Below, piece by piece: positions 1 to 8,826 of a stretch of 64,000 nucleotides of DNA. Every line of letters begins with the position of its first letter. Positions within the stretch are counted from its first letter, which is position 1. The DNA is from Streptomyces sp. NBC_01689 (lineage in GTDB: Bacteria; Actinomycetota; Actinomycetes; Streptomycetales; Streptomycetaceae): assembly GCF_036250675.1 (NCBI RefSeq), contig NZ_CP109592.1, positions 7,936,001-8,000,000 of the forward strand. The letters are read 5' to 3'. Under the pieces are notes generated by a model, which had not been told where the DNA came from, did no database searches, and saw nothing but the letters and a program-made list of their open reading frames with translations. The position numbers and the translations under genes are program-made.

Positions 1-815
1 AGTCCATGAGCCGGGTGCCGATGGGGTCGAACGTCGGCGACGCCGGAAACCCCTTCGGCCCCGGGATCGTCGAGCGCTACCCCGAGGGTCTGGTGCCGCA
101 GGGCATCAGCGCCGAACTGATCACCGCGAAGTGGGGGCTGTCGCGCGAGCAGCTGGACACGTACGCGGTGGGTTCTCACCAGAAGGCCGCCGCGGCCTGG
201 GAGAACGGCCTCTTCGACGCCGAGGTCGCCCCCCTGCACGGTGTGACCCGTGACGAGAGCGTCCGCCCCGGCAGCACCACGGAGACGCTCGCCGGGCTCA
301 AGCCCGCCTACTACCACCCGGTGTTCGCCGAGCGCTTCCCGCAGATCGACTGGTCCGTCACGGCGGGCAACGCGAGCCCGATCAACGACGGCGCGTCGGC
401 CGTGCTCATCATGGCCGGCGAGACCGCGGCCCGTCTCGGGCTGCGCCCGCTGGCGCGCCTCCACAGCTTCGCCGTCACCGGATCCGACCCCCTGCTGATG
501 CTCACGGGTGTCGTCCCGGCCACCGAGAAGGTGCTCCGCAGGGCGGGGCTCTCCCTCGGCGACATCGACCTCTTCGAGGTCAACGAGGCCTTCGCGAGCG
601 TCGTCCTGGCCTGGCAGCAGGAGACGGGTGCCGATCTCTCCCGGGTCAACGTGCACGGCGGGGCGATCGCGCTCGGTCACCCGCTCGGCGCGAGCGGGAC
701 CCGGCTGACGACCACCCTCGTGCACGCCCTGCGCGCCCGCGGCGCCCGTTACGGACTGCAGACGATGTGTGAGGCGGGCGGGCTCGCCAACGCGATGGTG
801 CTTGAGGCGATGTAG
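1..815 (+). CDS. Thiolase (acetyl-CoA acyltransferase), 5' end cut by the window
   Basis: The frame is open from the window edge, so the first third, with the acyl-accepting cysteine, lies outside. Visible thiolase marks are SMSRVPMG at the edge, the NEAFA motif, the HGGAIALGHPLG block with the catalytic histidine, and CEAGG near the end with the second catalytic cysteine. Thiolases condense or cleave acyl-CoA thioesters in the cytoplasm, mostly in fatty-acid or side-chain breakdown. No partner beta-oxidation gene follows, so the substrate cannot be assigned. The next gene is convergent after about 180 bp of GC-rich DNA in which the 13-mer gtggacgcgtcgg occurs twice. Confidence 0.93.
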   Translation, partial: SMSRVPMGSNVGDAGNPFGPGIVERYPEGLVPQGISAELITAKWGLSREQLDTYAVGSHQKAAAAWENGLFDAEVAPLHGVTRDESVRPGSTTETLAGLKPAYYHPVFAERFPQIDWSVTAGNASPINDGASAVLIMAGETAARLGLRPLARLHSFAVTGSDPLLMLTGVVPATEKVLRRAGLSLGDIDLFEVNEAFASVVLAWQQETGADLSRVNVHGGAIALGHPLGASGTRLTTTLVHALRARGARYGLQTMCEAGGLANAMVLEAM

Positions 816-998
816 GGCGGAGGGGCGGGCTCCGCCCGCACGGGTCGGTTCCCGGACTCAGGGGCGGGTGGACGCGTCGGCACTCGTCCGGAGTCCTGGA
901 CTTCGGGTTCGGGTGGGTGGACGCGTCGGTGCCGGTCCCGGGGTGTCCGGCGGGGTCCGCGGACGCCGTGCCGGGGTCGTGGGTCGTGGGTCGTGGGG

Positions 999-1778
999 TC
1001 AGTGTGCGCGGAGGTGGTGGCGTTTGCGCCAGGCCACCACGGCGCCGGCCAGCGCGGGCAGCGCGATGAAGCCCATCGCGATCAGGAAGGCGGGCGAGGT
1101 CGGGGCCGACGCCCGGGCGCCCGCGACGGCGTACGCGGCGGTGTTCGGAACCGACCCCAACGCCGTGGCCAGCAGGAACGGCAGCCAGCCCATGCGGGAG
1201 ACGGCGGCGCAGTAGTTCGCCGCCCAGAACGGCACTCCGGGGAACAGCCGGGCCATCATCATCGTGCGGAAGCCGTGCCGGCTGAGCTGTCCGTCGGCCG
1301 CCTTCAACCAGCGGGCGCGCAGCAGCGGGCGCAGCGCGTCCTGTCCGAGGATCCGGCCCAGCCCGAAGGCGATCCCGGCGCCGAGCACCGTACCCGCGAG
1401 CGCCGTGCCGAGGCCGAGTCCGGAGCCGAACAGGGCGCCGGCGGCGAGGTTGAGCAGCGGCCGGGGTACGAAGGCCACCGTGCACAGCCCGTACGCCACC
1501 CCGAAGACCACGGCGGCCGCGGCCCCGCTGAGCTGGGGTGGCCAGCCGTCGGAGAGCAGCCGCTGCGGTTCGAAGAGCAGCACGCTCGCCGCGGAGGCCG
1601 CGAGCAGCACCAGCAGCAGGGAGAGCCGGGACCAGGGGGAGAGCAGAACTCTCGTGCAGCGGGCGGTGAGGCCCGTCGGCGTGGAGACGGCGAACTCGGC
1701 GGCGAGCGAGAGCTCCGTGGCGGGGGCCGCGGGGACGGCCGTGGCGGTGCCCCCAGAGCGGGTGGTGGCATCGAGCAT
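999..1778 (-). CDS. VTT-domain (TVP38/TMEM64, DedA-like) membrane protein
   Basis: This 259-residue integral membrane protein has hydrophobic stretches near residues 48-68, 85-105, 110-145, 185-210 and 225-250. The RLFPGVPFW segment followed by a GSVPNT turn is typical of the VTT family, which includes DedA-type proteins and lipid scramblases. The last residues are basic (RKRHHLRAH), suggesting a cytosolic tail. The ATG is preceded by TAGTGT with a 6-nt gap (minus strand 1790-1785), so the transcript is probably leaderless. The role is not known from sequence; membrane lipid or proton-motive-force homeostasis is the family expectation. A second VTT-type protein, DedA, lies at 9.7 kb. Confidence 0.85.
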   Translation of the reverse strand: MLDATTRSGGTATAVPAAPATELSLAAEFAVSTPTGLTARCTRVLLSPWSRLSLLLVLLAASAASVLLFEPQRLLSDGWPPQLSGAAAAVVFGVAYGLCTVAFVPRPLLNLAAGALFGSGLGLGTALAGTVLGAGIAFGLGRILGQDALRPLLRARWLKAADGQLSRHGFRTMMMARLFPGVPFWAANYCAAVSRMGWLPFLLATALGSVPNTAAYAVAGARASAPTSPAFLIAMGFIALPALAGAVVAWRKRHHLRAH

Positions 1779-1784
1779 TCGGCG

Positions 1785-1790
1785 ACACTA
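1785..1790 (-). promoter_or_regulatory. -10 box of a leaderless promoter for the VTT-domain gene
   Basis: TAGTGT on the minus strand, 6 nt before the ATG at 1778. This spacing puts transcription start at or next to the start codon. Confidence 0.5.
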
Positions 1791-2278
1791 ACCGACCCGT
1801 GTGTGTGATCGCCGTATGGTTCGTGTCAGGGGCGTCACAGCTTCCGGAACGCCGGGCGGCCGGTTCGGGATGCCGGACGTCGCCACCGAGGCACCGTCCC
1901 GGCACGGCTGGCCGTCGGCGGTGTCGCAGGGGCCGGCCCGCGACGGCCGGTCCGCAACGGCCCCAGGCCGAGGCCCAGTAGGCCGACAGTGTCGTCCTCT
2001 CCATGGCCTGACCACGTCCGATCACCGGTCCTCGTCCCGCGCGGACCTTCCGGCCACCGCGGCTCCTGTGGACGCGGACCGCACCACCACGGCCGGGTGC
2101 CGCGGGCCGCCGCCGCGGCGCCGGTCCACCGGCTTCACCGGGAGCCGGCCGCGTGCCGAGCGTGCGGCCGTGTGAGCCGACTCTCCCCACGGCAACCGTC
2201 GATGGCCCGTCGTCCCTCCATCTGCTCCCGACCCGCACGCCTCTGACGCACCGACGGCACCAGGTTGCGTCCCGTGGT

Positions 2279-2301
2279 CCGGTGGTCCGGGAAACCACCG
2301 G
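2279..2301 (+). other. Hairpin with 8-bp perfect arms, tuf3 upstream region
   Basis: CCGGTGGT (2279-2286) pairs with ACCACCGG (2294-2301) around the 7-nt loop CCGGGAA. First of a series of hairpins ahead of tuf3. Confidence 0.45.
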
Positions 2302-2312
2302 GAAAACCATTC

Positions 2313-2360
2313 GACGTGGCCGGACATGTCGGCGATGATCGCCTCATGTTCCGGCACGTC
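2313..2360 (+). other. Extended 20-bp imperfect hairpin upstream of tuf3
   Basis: GACGTG (2313-2318) pairs with CACGTC (2355-2360), CCGG with CCGG, A with T, CATG with CATG, and GGCGA (2331-2335) with TCGCC (2339-2343) around a TGA loop. Two single-base bulges and one small internal loop interrupt it. A C/T-rich run (TTCCTCCTCG) follows. It lies 217 nt before the tuf3 ATG and could be a leader structure, a terminator for an unseen transcript, or a small RNA. Confidence 0.6.
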
Positions 2361-2372
2361 TTCCTCCTCGCA

Positions 2373-2392
2373 GCGTCCGCAGTCGCGGACGC
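2373..2392 (+). other. Hairpin with 8-bp perfect arms, tuf3 leader region
   Basis: GCGTCCGC (2373-2380) and GCGGACGC (2385-2392) flank a 4-nt AGTC loop, directly after the larger hairpin. Confidence 0.5.
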
Positions 2393-2398
2393 GCCGAA

Positions 2399-2426
2399 GG
2401 CTGCCGTCCCGATCGTCGTGGCAGCC
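2399..2426 (+). other. Hairpin with 7-bp perfect arms, tuf3 leader region
   Basis: GGCTGCC (2399-2405) and GGCAGCC (2420-2426) enclose a 14-nt loop that itself holds the palindrome CGATCG. Third in a row ahead of tuf3. Confidence 0.4.
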
Positions 2427-2576
2427 GTCGACGGCGCCCGAAGCTGACCCTTCCCGGATCGTCCGGCGGACCCCGCAGGGGGAGGGTCGGCGAGTCCTCG
2501 GGGTCCCCGTCCCGGCCATGAGCGCCGGGACCCTCACTCAGCTCCGCTGACACCGAAGAGGCTTCGAGGTACAGCC

Positions 2577-3746
2577 ATGCCCAAGACGGCTTACGTGCGG
2601 ACCAAGCCGCACCTGAACATCGGCACCATGGGTCACGTCGACCACGGCAAGACCACCCTGACCGCCGCCATCACCAAGGTCCTCGCCGGGCGCGGTTCCG
2701 GCACCTTCGTCCCGTTCGACCGCATCGACCGGGCGCCGGAGGAGGCCGCGCGCGGCATCACCATCAACATCGCGCACGTCGAGTACGAGACCGACACGCG
2801 GCACTACGCGCACGTGGACATGCCCGGCCACGCCGACTACGTCAAGAACATGGTCACGGGCGCGGCGCAGCTGGACGGGGCGATCCTCGTCGTGTCCGCG
2901 CTCGACGGGATCATGCCGCAGACCGCCGAGCACGTGCTGCTCGCGCGACAGGTGGGTGTCGACCACATCGTCGTCGCCCTCAACAAGGCCGACGCGGGGG
3001 ACGAGGAGCTCACCGACCTCGTGGAGCTGGAGGTCCGCGAGCTGCTCTCCGCGCACGGCTACGGAGGCGAGTCGGTCCCCGTCGTGCGGGTGTCCGGTCT
3101 CAGGGCGCTGGAGGGCGACCCCCGCTGGACGGCGGCGATCGACGCGCTGCTCGACGCGGTGGACACGTACGTGCCGATGCCCGAGCGGTACGTCGACGCG
3201 CCGTTCCTGCTGCCGGTCGAGAACGTGCTCACCATCACCGGGCGCGGGACCGTCGTCACGGGCGCCGTGGAGCGCGGCACGGTCCGGGTCGGCGACCGGG
3301 TCGAGGTGCTGGGCGCCGCCGTCGACACGGTGGTCACGGGTCTGGAGACCTTCGGCAAGCCCATGGCGGAGGCGCAGGCCGGTGACAACGTGGCGTTGCT
3401 GCTGCGCGGGGTCGCCCGGGACGCCGTACGGCGCGGGCACGTCGTCGCCGCGCCGGGCAGCGTCGTCCCCAGCCGTCGCTTCACGGCGCGGGTGTACGTC
3501 CTGTCCTCGGGCGAGGGCGGCCGCACGACGCCGGTCGCCACCGGGTACCGGCCGCAGTTCTACATCCGCACCGCGGACGTGGTCGGTGACGTCGACCTCG
3601 GTGAGCGGGCGATCGCCCGGCCCGGCGACACCGTCACGATGGCGGTCGAGCTGGGACGCGAGGTACCGCTGGAGCCCGGCCTGAGTTTCGCGATCCGTGA
3701 GGGCGGCCGGACGGTCGGCGCGGGGACGGTGACCTCGGTCGGCTGA
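2577..3746 (+). CDS. tuf3: Divergent second elongation factor Tu (EF-Tu3 type)
   Basis: This 389-residue EF-Tu has G1 GHVDHGKT (19-26), the switch I segment RGITIN, G3 as DMPGH and G4 NKAD. Canonical DCPGH has become DMPGH, DGPMPQT reads DGIMPQT, and the G5 SAL reads SGL. It is somewhat shorter than the main actinobacterial EF-Tu (about 397 residues) and ends VTSVG rather than a lysine-rich tail. The gene stands alone, away from rpsL-rpsG-fusA, as expected for the extra streptomycete tuf3, reported to be under positive stringent control. It should carry aminoacyl-tRNA to the ribosome or work under stress. A GAGG sits about 10 nt before the ATG. Confidence 0.93.
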   Translation: MPKTAYVRTKPHLNIGTMGHVDHGKTTLTAAITKVLAGRGSGTFVPFDRIDRAPEEAARGITINIAHVEYETDTRHYAHVDMPGHADYVKNMVTGAAQLDGAILVVSALDGIMPQTAEHVLLARQVGVDHIVVALNKADAGDEELTDLVELEVRELLSAHGYGGESVPVVRVSGLRALEGDPRWTAAIDALLDAVDTYVPMPERYVDAPFLLPVENVLTITGRGTVVTGAVERGTVRVGDRVEVLGAAVDTVVTGLETFGKPMAEAQAGDNVALLLRGVARDAVRRGHVVAAPGSVVPSRRFTARVYVLSSGEGGRTTPVATGYRPQFYIRTADVVGDVDLGERAIARPGDTVTMAVELGREVPLEPGLSFAIREGGRTVGAGTVTSVG

Positions 3747-4024
3747 CGGGGGAAGTGGGACGGGGGAGTGGGACGGGGGCGCGCCGCGGAAGGGGCGGGC
3801 CCCCGTCCGTCCGTGTCGGCGCCCGGCACGCCTCGCGCGCCCGGTGGAAGACGGCGCACGCCGCGGCGACCCGGCACGCGACGCGGCGCCGGTGGAGTCG
3901 GAATCGGCCCGGGACCGGTCGGCGGCAGCCGGTCCGGTCACCCGGGGCCGTGTCCCGACCGGCGGCAGGGGCGTGGCACGAGGCACCGGCCGTCGGGCGT
4001 GGGTGGGCGCGGCACAATGGACGC

Positions 4025-4870
4025 GTGGACGAGCCGATACCCGTGATGCGGGCCGTGGATCACGGGACCGCCAAGCTGATGCCGGACGTCGACCGGAAGC
4101 GGGCCTGGCTGTTGACGGTCGACGGGGCACCCCAGTCGTACGTGGACCTGGACGACCCCACGCACCTGGAGTTCGAGTACGCGCGACGGCTCGGGCACGT
4201 ACTGGACACCGTCGTCGCGCCGGGGCGGGAACCGGACGTGCTGCACCTCGGCGGGGGAGCGCTGACCATGCCCCGCTATCTGGCCGCGACCCGGCCGGGC
4301 GCACGCCAGGACGTGATCGAGGCGGACCGGGGTCTGCTGGCCCTGATCGGCGAGCACCTGCCCGTGGCCGACGGCGCCGGGATCACCGTGCACGGCGCGG
4401 ACGCCCGCGAGTGGCTCGAATCCGCCGCGCCCGCCTCCGCCGACATCGTGATCGCGGACGTCTTCGGCGGCTCGCGGGTCCCCGCCCATCTGACGTCCAC
4501 GGCGTACGCTTACGCCGCCGGACGCGTCCTGCGCACCGGCGGCGTCTACCTGGCGAACCTCGCCGACGCGGCCCCCTTCACCTTTCTGCGCTCCCAACTC
4601 GCCACGTTCTCAACGGTGTTCGAGGAGCTGGCGGTGATCGCCGAACCGGGCGTGCTGCGCGGCCGGCGGTTCGGGAACGCGGTACTGGTCGCCTCCCACC
4701 ACCCGCTCGACACGGCCGCCCTGGCCCGTCGTACGGCCGCGGACGCGTTCCCGGCGCGGGTGGAACACGGCCCCGCGCTGCGCAGGTTCATCGGAGCCGC
4801 CGCACCCGTCCGCGACGAGGACGCCGTCCCCTCACCCGAGCCGCCCGGCGGAGCCTTCGGCATCGGCTGA
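4025..4870 (+). CDS. Spermidine-synthase-like methyltransferase-fold protein
   Basis: Starting at the GTG (VDEPIPVM), the protein has 281 residues. It has a class I Rossmann core: VLHLGGG for nucleotide binding, an acidic end of strand 2 (VIEADRG), VHGADAREW, then IADVFGG. This matches SpeE-type aminopropyltransferases and their spermine/spermidine-synthase-like relatives. The polyamine gatekeeper residues are not clearly present, so the substrate is open. A CACAAT box lies 6 nt before the GTG, suggesting leaderless transcription; longer upstream frames look non-coding. The end overlaps the convergent MFS gene by 39 bp. Confidence 0.8.
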   Translation: MDEPIPVMRAVDHGTAKLMPDVDRKRAWLLTVDGAPQSYVDLDDPTHLEFEYARRLGHVLDTVVAPGREPDVLHLGGGALTMPRYLAATRPGARQDVIEADRGLLALIGEHLPVADGAGITVHGADAREWLESAAPASADIVIADVFGGSRVPAHLTSTAYAYAAGRVLRTGGVYLANLADAAPFTFLRSQLATFSTVFEELAVIAEPGVLRGRRFGNAVLVASHHPLDTAALARRTAADAFPARVEHGPALRRFIGAAAPVRDEDAVPSPEPPGGAFGIG

Positions 4871-6151
4871 CGTGTGCCGGACGTCCACCGACGGGGACCC
4901 CTGGGCCACCGGCCTGGTCCGCCGGGTCAGATTCCGTACGTCCGGTACGAACAGCACCGCCGCCGTGACCACGACGACCAGAACCGAACACCCCCACAGG
5001 GCGGCCGTCCGGCCGAAGGCCTGCTCCGCCGGGCCCGCCAGGGCGGTGGCCAGCGGGACCATCGCGATCGAGCCGAACCAGTCGTACGCCGAGACACGGG
5101 AGAGCTTGTCCTCGGGGATCTCCTGGTGCAGCGCGGTCATCCACGAGACGCCGAACACCTCTATCGCCGCCCCGCTGACGAACATCACCACGCACAGCGG
5201 CCCGACCGGTACCGGTACCGCGAGCGCGGCGGCCGGCGCGGCGAGCGGGAAGACGCAGAAGGTGCCCGCGAGCAGCAGGCGGCGCGGCTTCCAGCGGGTC
5301 ATCAGCAGCGCGCCGCCGACCGTGCCCGCGCCGAACGCGCCGAGGGCCAGCCCCCAGGGTCCGGGCCCGCCGAGGCTGTCCCGGGCGACCAGCGGACCGT
5401 AGACCGCGTCGGCGGCGCCCACGACGGCGACCACCACGGAGAACTGGGCGACGACCGTCCACAGCCAGGGGCGTCCGACGAACTCCTGCCAGCCCTCGCG
5501 GAGGTCGGCGAGCAGTCCCTCGCCCGGCCGGCGCGGAGGTATGTGGCTCACGTCGAGGAACGAGCGCATCGCTCCGGCGAGGGCGAACGCCACCGCGTCC
5601 ACGGCGAGCACCCAGCCGGGGCCGATCACCGCCACCAGCGCTCCGCCGAGCGCCGCCCCGCCGAGCCCCGCGCCCTGCATCGCCATCCGGAAGAAGGCGA
5701 ACGCGCGGCTCGCCTGCTCCCCGTCGACCGAGGACATCAGCATGCCCTCGGCGGCCGGACCGAAGAACGCCTGGCCGGTGCCGCCGAGGGCGGACAGCAG
5801 CAGCATCTGCCACAGCCGCGGTTCGCCGGTCAGGACCAGGAGCGCGAACGCCGCCTGCGAGAGGCAGTTGAGGGCGTTGGCCGCGACCATCACCCGATGG
5901 CGCGGCAGCCGGTCGGCCACCGCGCCGCCGATCAGCAGGAAGAGGACGAGCGGCAGTGTGCGGGCCGCCGCGACCAGGCCGACGTCACCTCCGTCGCCGC
6001 CCGTTTCGAGCACCGCGAACGCCGCGGCGATCAGCGCGCCCTGGCTTCCCAGGTTGGTGACGACCGCGGCGGCGGTCAGCAGGGTGTAGTTCCGTCCGGC
6101 CCAGGAAGGACGGCGGCGCGGGTGTCGACGGGAGTCGGGGGCAGAGGTCAC
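4832..6151 (-). CDS. MFS transporter, drug/enterobactin-exporter type
   Basis: About 439 residues with twelve predicted membrane spans. The loop GGAVADRLPRHRVM between helices 2 and 3 is the MFS signature, and the family resembles EntS-type exporters (MFS_3). The GTG at 6151 (VTSAPDSRR) is preferred; an in-frame ATG at 6211 would add 20 residues of weak coding character. The 3' end overlaps the convergent spermidine-synthase-like gene by 39 bp, so the two may interfere transcriptionally. The exported compound cannot be told from sequence. Confidence 0.85.
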   Translation of the reverse strand: MTSAPDSRRHPRRRPSWAGRNYTLLTAAAVVTNLGSQGALIAAAFAVLETGGDGGDVGLVAAARTLPLVLFLLIGGAVADRLPRHRVMVAANALNCLSQAAFALLVLTGEPRLWQMLLLSALGGTGQAFFGPAAEGMLMSSVDGEQASRAFAFFRMAMQGAGLGGAALGGALVAVIGPGWVLAVDAVAFALAGAMRSFLDVSHIPPRRPGEGLLADLREGWQEFVGRPWLWTVVAQFSVVVAVVGAADAVYGPLVARDSLGGPGPWGLALGAFGAGTVGGALLMTRWKPRRLLLAGTFCVFPLAAPAAALAVPVPVGPLCVVMFVSGAAIEVFGVSWMTALHQEIPEDKLSRVSAYDWFGSIAMVPLATALAGPAEQAFGRTAALWGCSVLVVVVTAAVLFVPDVRNLTRRTRPVAQGSPSVDVRHTSADAEGSAGRLG

Positions 6152-6356
6152 CGGGCCACTTTCGCCGCCCGGTGCCCGACTTGCCAAACCCGGGGCGGAC
6201 CCTCCGCGCACCGCTCGGGGGACCGGCCCGCGGCTCGGCGTTCCCCGGGTCCGCCCACGCCCCGCCGGTCCGGCGTGCGACGCCCACCGTCCCGCCGGTT
6301 CACCGTGCGCCGCTCACGACCCCGCAGGTCACCGTACGGACGTCATGATCCGGCCC

Positions 6357-6430
6357 GCTCGCCGTGTGCGGGCGTGGGGACCCGGCCGGCTCGCCGCGCG
6401 CGGGCGTCAGGACCCGGTCGGCTCACCGTG
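6357..6430. repeat. 32-bp tandem direct repeat, two full copies and a partial third
   Basis: Units 6357-6388 and 6389-6420 match at 27 of 32 positions, and a partial copy continues at 6421-6430. The array straddles the stop codon of the minus-strand membrane protein gene at 6407, so the last codons of that gene lie inside it. Confidence 0.6.
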
Positions 6431-7441
6431 CAGCCGGACCGTGCTCAGTATCTTCCGGATCGTGGCGTCGGGAACCTCCTCGGCGACGCCCTTCGCGCCG
6501 TAGAGCGTCCAGGACACGAAGTCGCCCGCGGAGTTCTTGAAGGCGAACGTGGTCGCCTTGCCCTTCGAGTCGCACTTGCCCTTCTTCGGCACGCCGGTCG
6601 AGTACGTCGTGGCGACGCTGCCCGTGATGCCGGAAGCGGTCGTGTACGGCGTGGGCTTACCGATCTTGAGCAGTTTCTTGGAGGTTTCCTTCTGGTCGGT
6701 GTAGCCGCCGAAGACCCACCAGGCCGAGTCGTTGCGCGCGACGTCGTCGGTGTTCTTGGCGCCGCTCTGTCCCTTGGTGCCCGCGGCGGCCAGCGCCGTG
6801 TCGTCCGTACGACCGTCCTTGTCGTCGTCGGACGTGCACCACTTCTCCTTGAGGAAGGCCGGCGCGGACATGCCGATGACGGCGGAACCGTCGCCCTTCT
6901 TCTCGTCCTCGAAGCCGATGAAGGTGCCGGGCGTGCGGACGTTCCAGTCGGCCGGGACGTCGAACGCGGTGCCCCACTTGGGGTTGACGACGACCTTCCA
7001 GCCCGCGACGGTCGGCTTCTCGTCGTCCGTACCGCGCGGGTTGTCGTCACCGCTCGCGGACGCCGAGGCGGACGTCTTCGGGGACGAGGACGTGGTCGGG
7101 TCGCCGCCCGCCTTGTCGTCCTTGCCCTTGCCGCCCAGGACGAGGAAGCCGGTGACGCCCGCCGCGATCACGACGGCCGAGGCCGCGACGATCGCGGTCA
7201 CCTTCGTCCGGTTGCCGCCGCCCCGGTTCCCGCCCCCGGGCCCACCGGGCGCGTGGGGGCCCCCGGGCGAGTCCGGCACGGTCCCCCACTGCGGCTGCCC
7301 GTAGGGATTCGGCTGCTGATATCCCGGCTGCTGGTACGGATTCGGCTGCTGGTAACCCGGCTGCTGGTACGGGTTCGGCTGCTGCGGGTTCTGGTTCTGC
7401 GGGTTCTGCTCGCCCCCGGGCGGCTGCTGTCCTGGCCACAT
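6407..7441 (-). CDS. Membrane-anchored protein with Pro/Gln/Tyr-rich cytoplasmic N-terminus
   Basis: From the ATG at 7441 the protein has 344 residues. Residues 1-60 are low complexity with repeats of the type NPYQQPGYQQP. One transmembrane helix follows (TAIVAASAVVIAAGVTGFLV), then a Ser/Thr/Asp linker and an extracellular domain of about 210 residues with a few cysteines. This layout is common in actinobacterial surface proteins of unknown function. A GTG at 7471 would add ten residues including a rare TTA leucine codon; TAGGGT lies 8 nt before 7441, so the shorter, leaderless start is favoured. It is divergent from the hotdog gene. Confidence 0.75.
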   Translation of the reverse strand: MWPGQQPPGGEQNPQNQNPQQPNPYQQPGYQQPNPYQQPGYQQPNPYGQPQWGTVPDSPGGPHAPGGPGGGNRGGGNRTKVTAIVAASAVVIAAGVTGFLVLGGKGKDDKAGGDPTTSSSPKTSASASASGDDNPRGTDDEKPTVAGWKVVVNPKWGTAFDVPADWNVRTPGTFIGFEDEKKGDGSAVIGMSAPAFLKEKWCTSDDDKDGRTDDTALAAAGTKGQSGAKNTDDVARNDSAWWVFGGYTDQKETSKKLLKIGKPTPYTTASGITGSVATTYSTGVPKKGKCDSKGKATTFAFKNSAGDFVSWTLYGAKGVAEEVPDATIRKILSTVRLHGEPTGS

Positions 7442-7590
7442 GGGCAGTAACCCTAGTAGCGGCCGTGACACGTTTCGGTCACTGCTCTTCGTCAGCCATG
7501 TACCGGTCAGAGATCGGGTCCTGATTTTTTCGTTTTCTTCACATGCCCCAGTGCTGGCCAGGATTTTCTACTCGTGGGTAACATGCGGAC

Positions 7591-8043
7591 ATGAGCGCAG
7601 ACCAGATGACGATCGGCGAGATGCTCGCCGCCACGGTGCCGATGGCCCGGACCCTCAACCTCGAATTCGTGGAGACCACGCCGGAGAAGGCCGTGGTGAA
7701 CCTCCCGGACCAGAGCGACTTCCACAACCACGTCGGCGGTCCGCACGCCGGGGCGATGTTCACCCTCGGCGAGTCGGCGAGCGGGGCGATCGTCCTCGCC
7801 GCCTTCGGGGAGCAGCTCTCCCGTGCCGTGCCGCTCGCGGTGAGCGCCGAGATCGCCTACCGGAAGCTGGCGATGGGGCCGGTCACCGCCACCGCGACCC
7901 TCGGCCGTCCGGCCGCCGACGTCGTGGCGGAACTCGACGCCGGGCAGCGCCCCGAGTTTCCTGTCACCGTCGCCATCCAGCGCGCGGACGGCGCGGTCAC
8001 CGGAGAGATGACCGTGGTGTGGACCCTGCGGCCGAACGGCTGA
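7591..8043 (+). CDS. Hotdog-fold protein, DUF4442/PaaI-like thioesterase
   Basis: The 150 residues fit one hotdog domain: a central helix in HNHVGGPHAGAMFTLGESA, then strands VPLAVSAEIAYRKLA and TVAIQRADGAVTGEM. Proteins of the DUF4442/YiiD C-terminal group resemble acyl-CoA thioesterases; no specific substrate is known. TAACAT sits 6 nt before the ATG, so the mRNA is likely leaderless. A T-rich patch at about 7530-7545 lies in the divergent promoter region shared with the Pro/Gln-rich membrane protein. Confidence 0.8.
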   Translation: MSADQMTIGEMLAATVPMARTLNLEFVETTPEKAVVNLPDQSDFHNHVGGPHAGAMFTLGESASGAIVLAAFGEQLSRAVPLAVSAEIAYRKLAMGPVTATATLGRPAADVVAELDAGQRPEFPVTVAIQRADGAVTGEMTVVWTLRPNG

Positions 8044-8496
8044 CCGTCCTCCCCGTACGAACTCTCCCCCTGGAGGTCCGCGTCGGACCCCGGGGGGAAG
8101 CCGGGCGGACCGCCCGCCCGGGTCGCCTCCGCGACCGCCCCCGGTGACGCCGGCCGAGCCCCGCCGGACCGGGACGGGCGCGCGAGGTCGACGGCACGCC
8201 GGCCCGTTGCCGGATGCACCCGCTCGCCGGCGACGACGATCGCCTCCACCGACGCACCCACCGCCTCCTGAGCCCCCGTACCCTCCCGCGCCACCACCCG
8301 TACCGGCCCGCGCGGCCGTGACCAGGCCCTGCGCCGCCAACCGTCCGAAGGGCGTGGTCCCTTCGGCATACCCTGGATGCAGCCGCCGCCCGAGGGTCCG
8401 GCGGGCCGGACACATCCACCGTCCGACGTGCGCGTGCGGCCGGTGGGCAGGGGGGCGGAGCCGACGGGCGACGGTCCTCCGCAGCAAGGGGACGTC
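8044..8496. other. Intergenic region, no gene seen
   Basis: About 450 bp of very GC-rich DNA with short G and C runs. Frames here are Pro/Arg-rich and look like chance. No clear promoter, repeat or hairpin longer than 7 bp was found by eye. Confidence 0.4.
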
Positions 8497-8826
8497 GTGA
8501 GCGATCTGGGTGAAGTGGCCTTCGAGTACGAGTACGAGGCGATGCGGGCACTCAGCAGACGGAAGAGCCGCAGACTGCGCGCCATGGCCGCATCGCTCCG
8601 GGACATCGTCGACAACCGGGCCGGAGCCGACCCCACCACACTCCTGCTCCACCCCGACATCCCCCCGGACGTCCCGGGCCGGTGGTGCCGACAGCACGGC
8701 TACACGGCAGGACTCGGCGCCGACGGCCTCACCATCCGGCGCGACGGGGAACCGCCGGCCGTCGCCCGGCTCGGCGACACACTCCGCTGGGACGGCCGAC
8801 GGATCCACGTCGAGCCCCGGGACTGA
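8497..8826 (+). CDS. Hypothetical protein of 109 residues
   Basis: I do not recognise the family. The GTG at 8497 has AAGGGG about 6 nt upstream, a better start than the ATG 120 nt earlier, which would add a Pro/Gly-rich stretch. The first half is charged and helical (SRRKSRRLRAMAASLRDIV); the second reads like a small beta-rich module (GDTLRWDGRRIHVEP). It lies about 90 bp upstream of cyanase in the same direction, but TAGGCT at 8871-8876 suggests cyanase has its own promoter. Confidence 0.6.
   Translation: MSDLGEVAFEYEYEAMRALSRRKSRRLRAMAASLRDIVDNRAGADPTTLLLHPDIPPDVPGRWCRQHGYTAGLGADGLTIRRDGEPPAVARLGDTLRWDGRRIHVEPRD

Larger units (their letters stand above)
1779..2576. other. Long intergenic region before tuf3, no supported gene
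   Basis: About 800 bp with no frame showing convincing coding character. Open frames exist on both strands but are arginine/proline-rich with irregular third positions. The left end carries the leaderless promoter of the VTT-domain gene. The right 270 bp hold several hairpins listed separately. It may include a long structured 5' leader of tuf3 or an unannotated small RNA. Confidence 0.6.

Noticed and set aside
2022..2537. Minus-strand frame of 171 codons before tuf3, containing a fairly protein-like segment (HEAIIADMSGHVEWFSRW)
   Set aside because: Third positions are irregular, the rest is Arg/Gly-rich, and strong hairpins fill the same DNA; left as non-coding.
4874..7450. An 860-codon plus-strand frame opposite the MFS and Pro-rich genes
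   Set aside because: It spans two real minus-strand genes and the gap between them; composition is shadow-like.
7500..7550. A T-run (gattttttcg) as a possible Rho-independent terminator
   Set aside because: Only a 4-5-bp stem precedes it and it lies between divergent genes, so an A/T-rich promoter element is more likely.
8044..8496. Extended N-terminus of the 109-residue protein, from an ATG at 8377
   Set aside because: The added 40 residues are Pro/Gly-rich, and the GTG at 8497 has a far better ribosome site.
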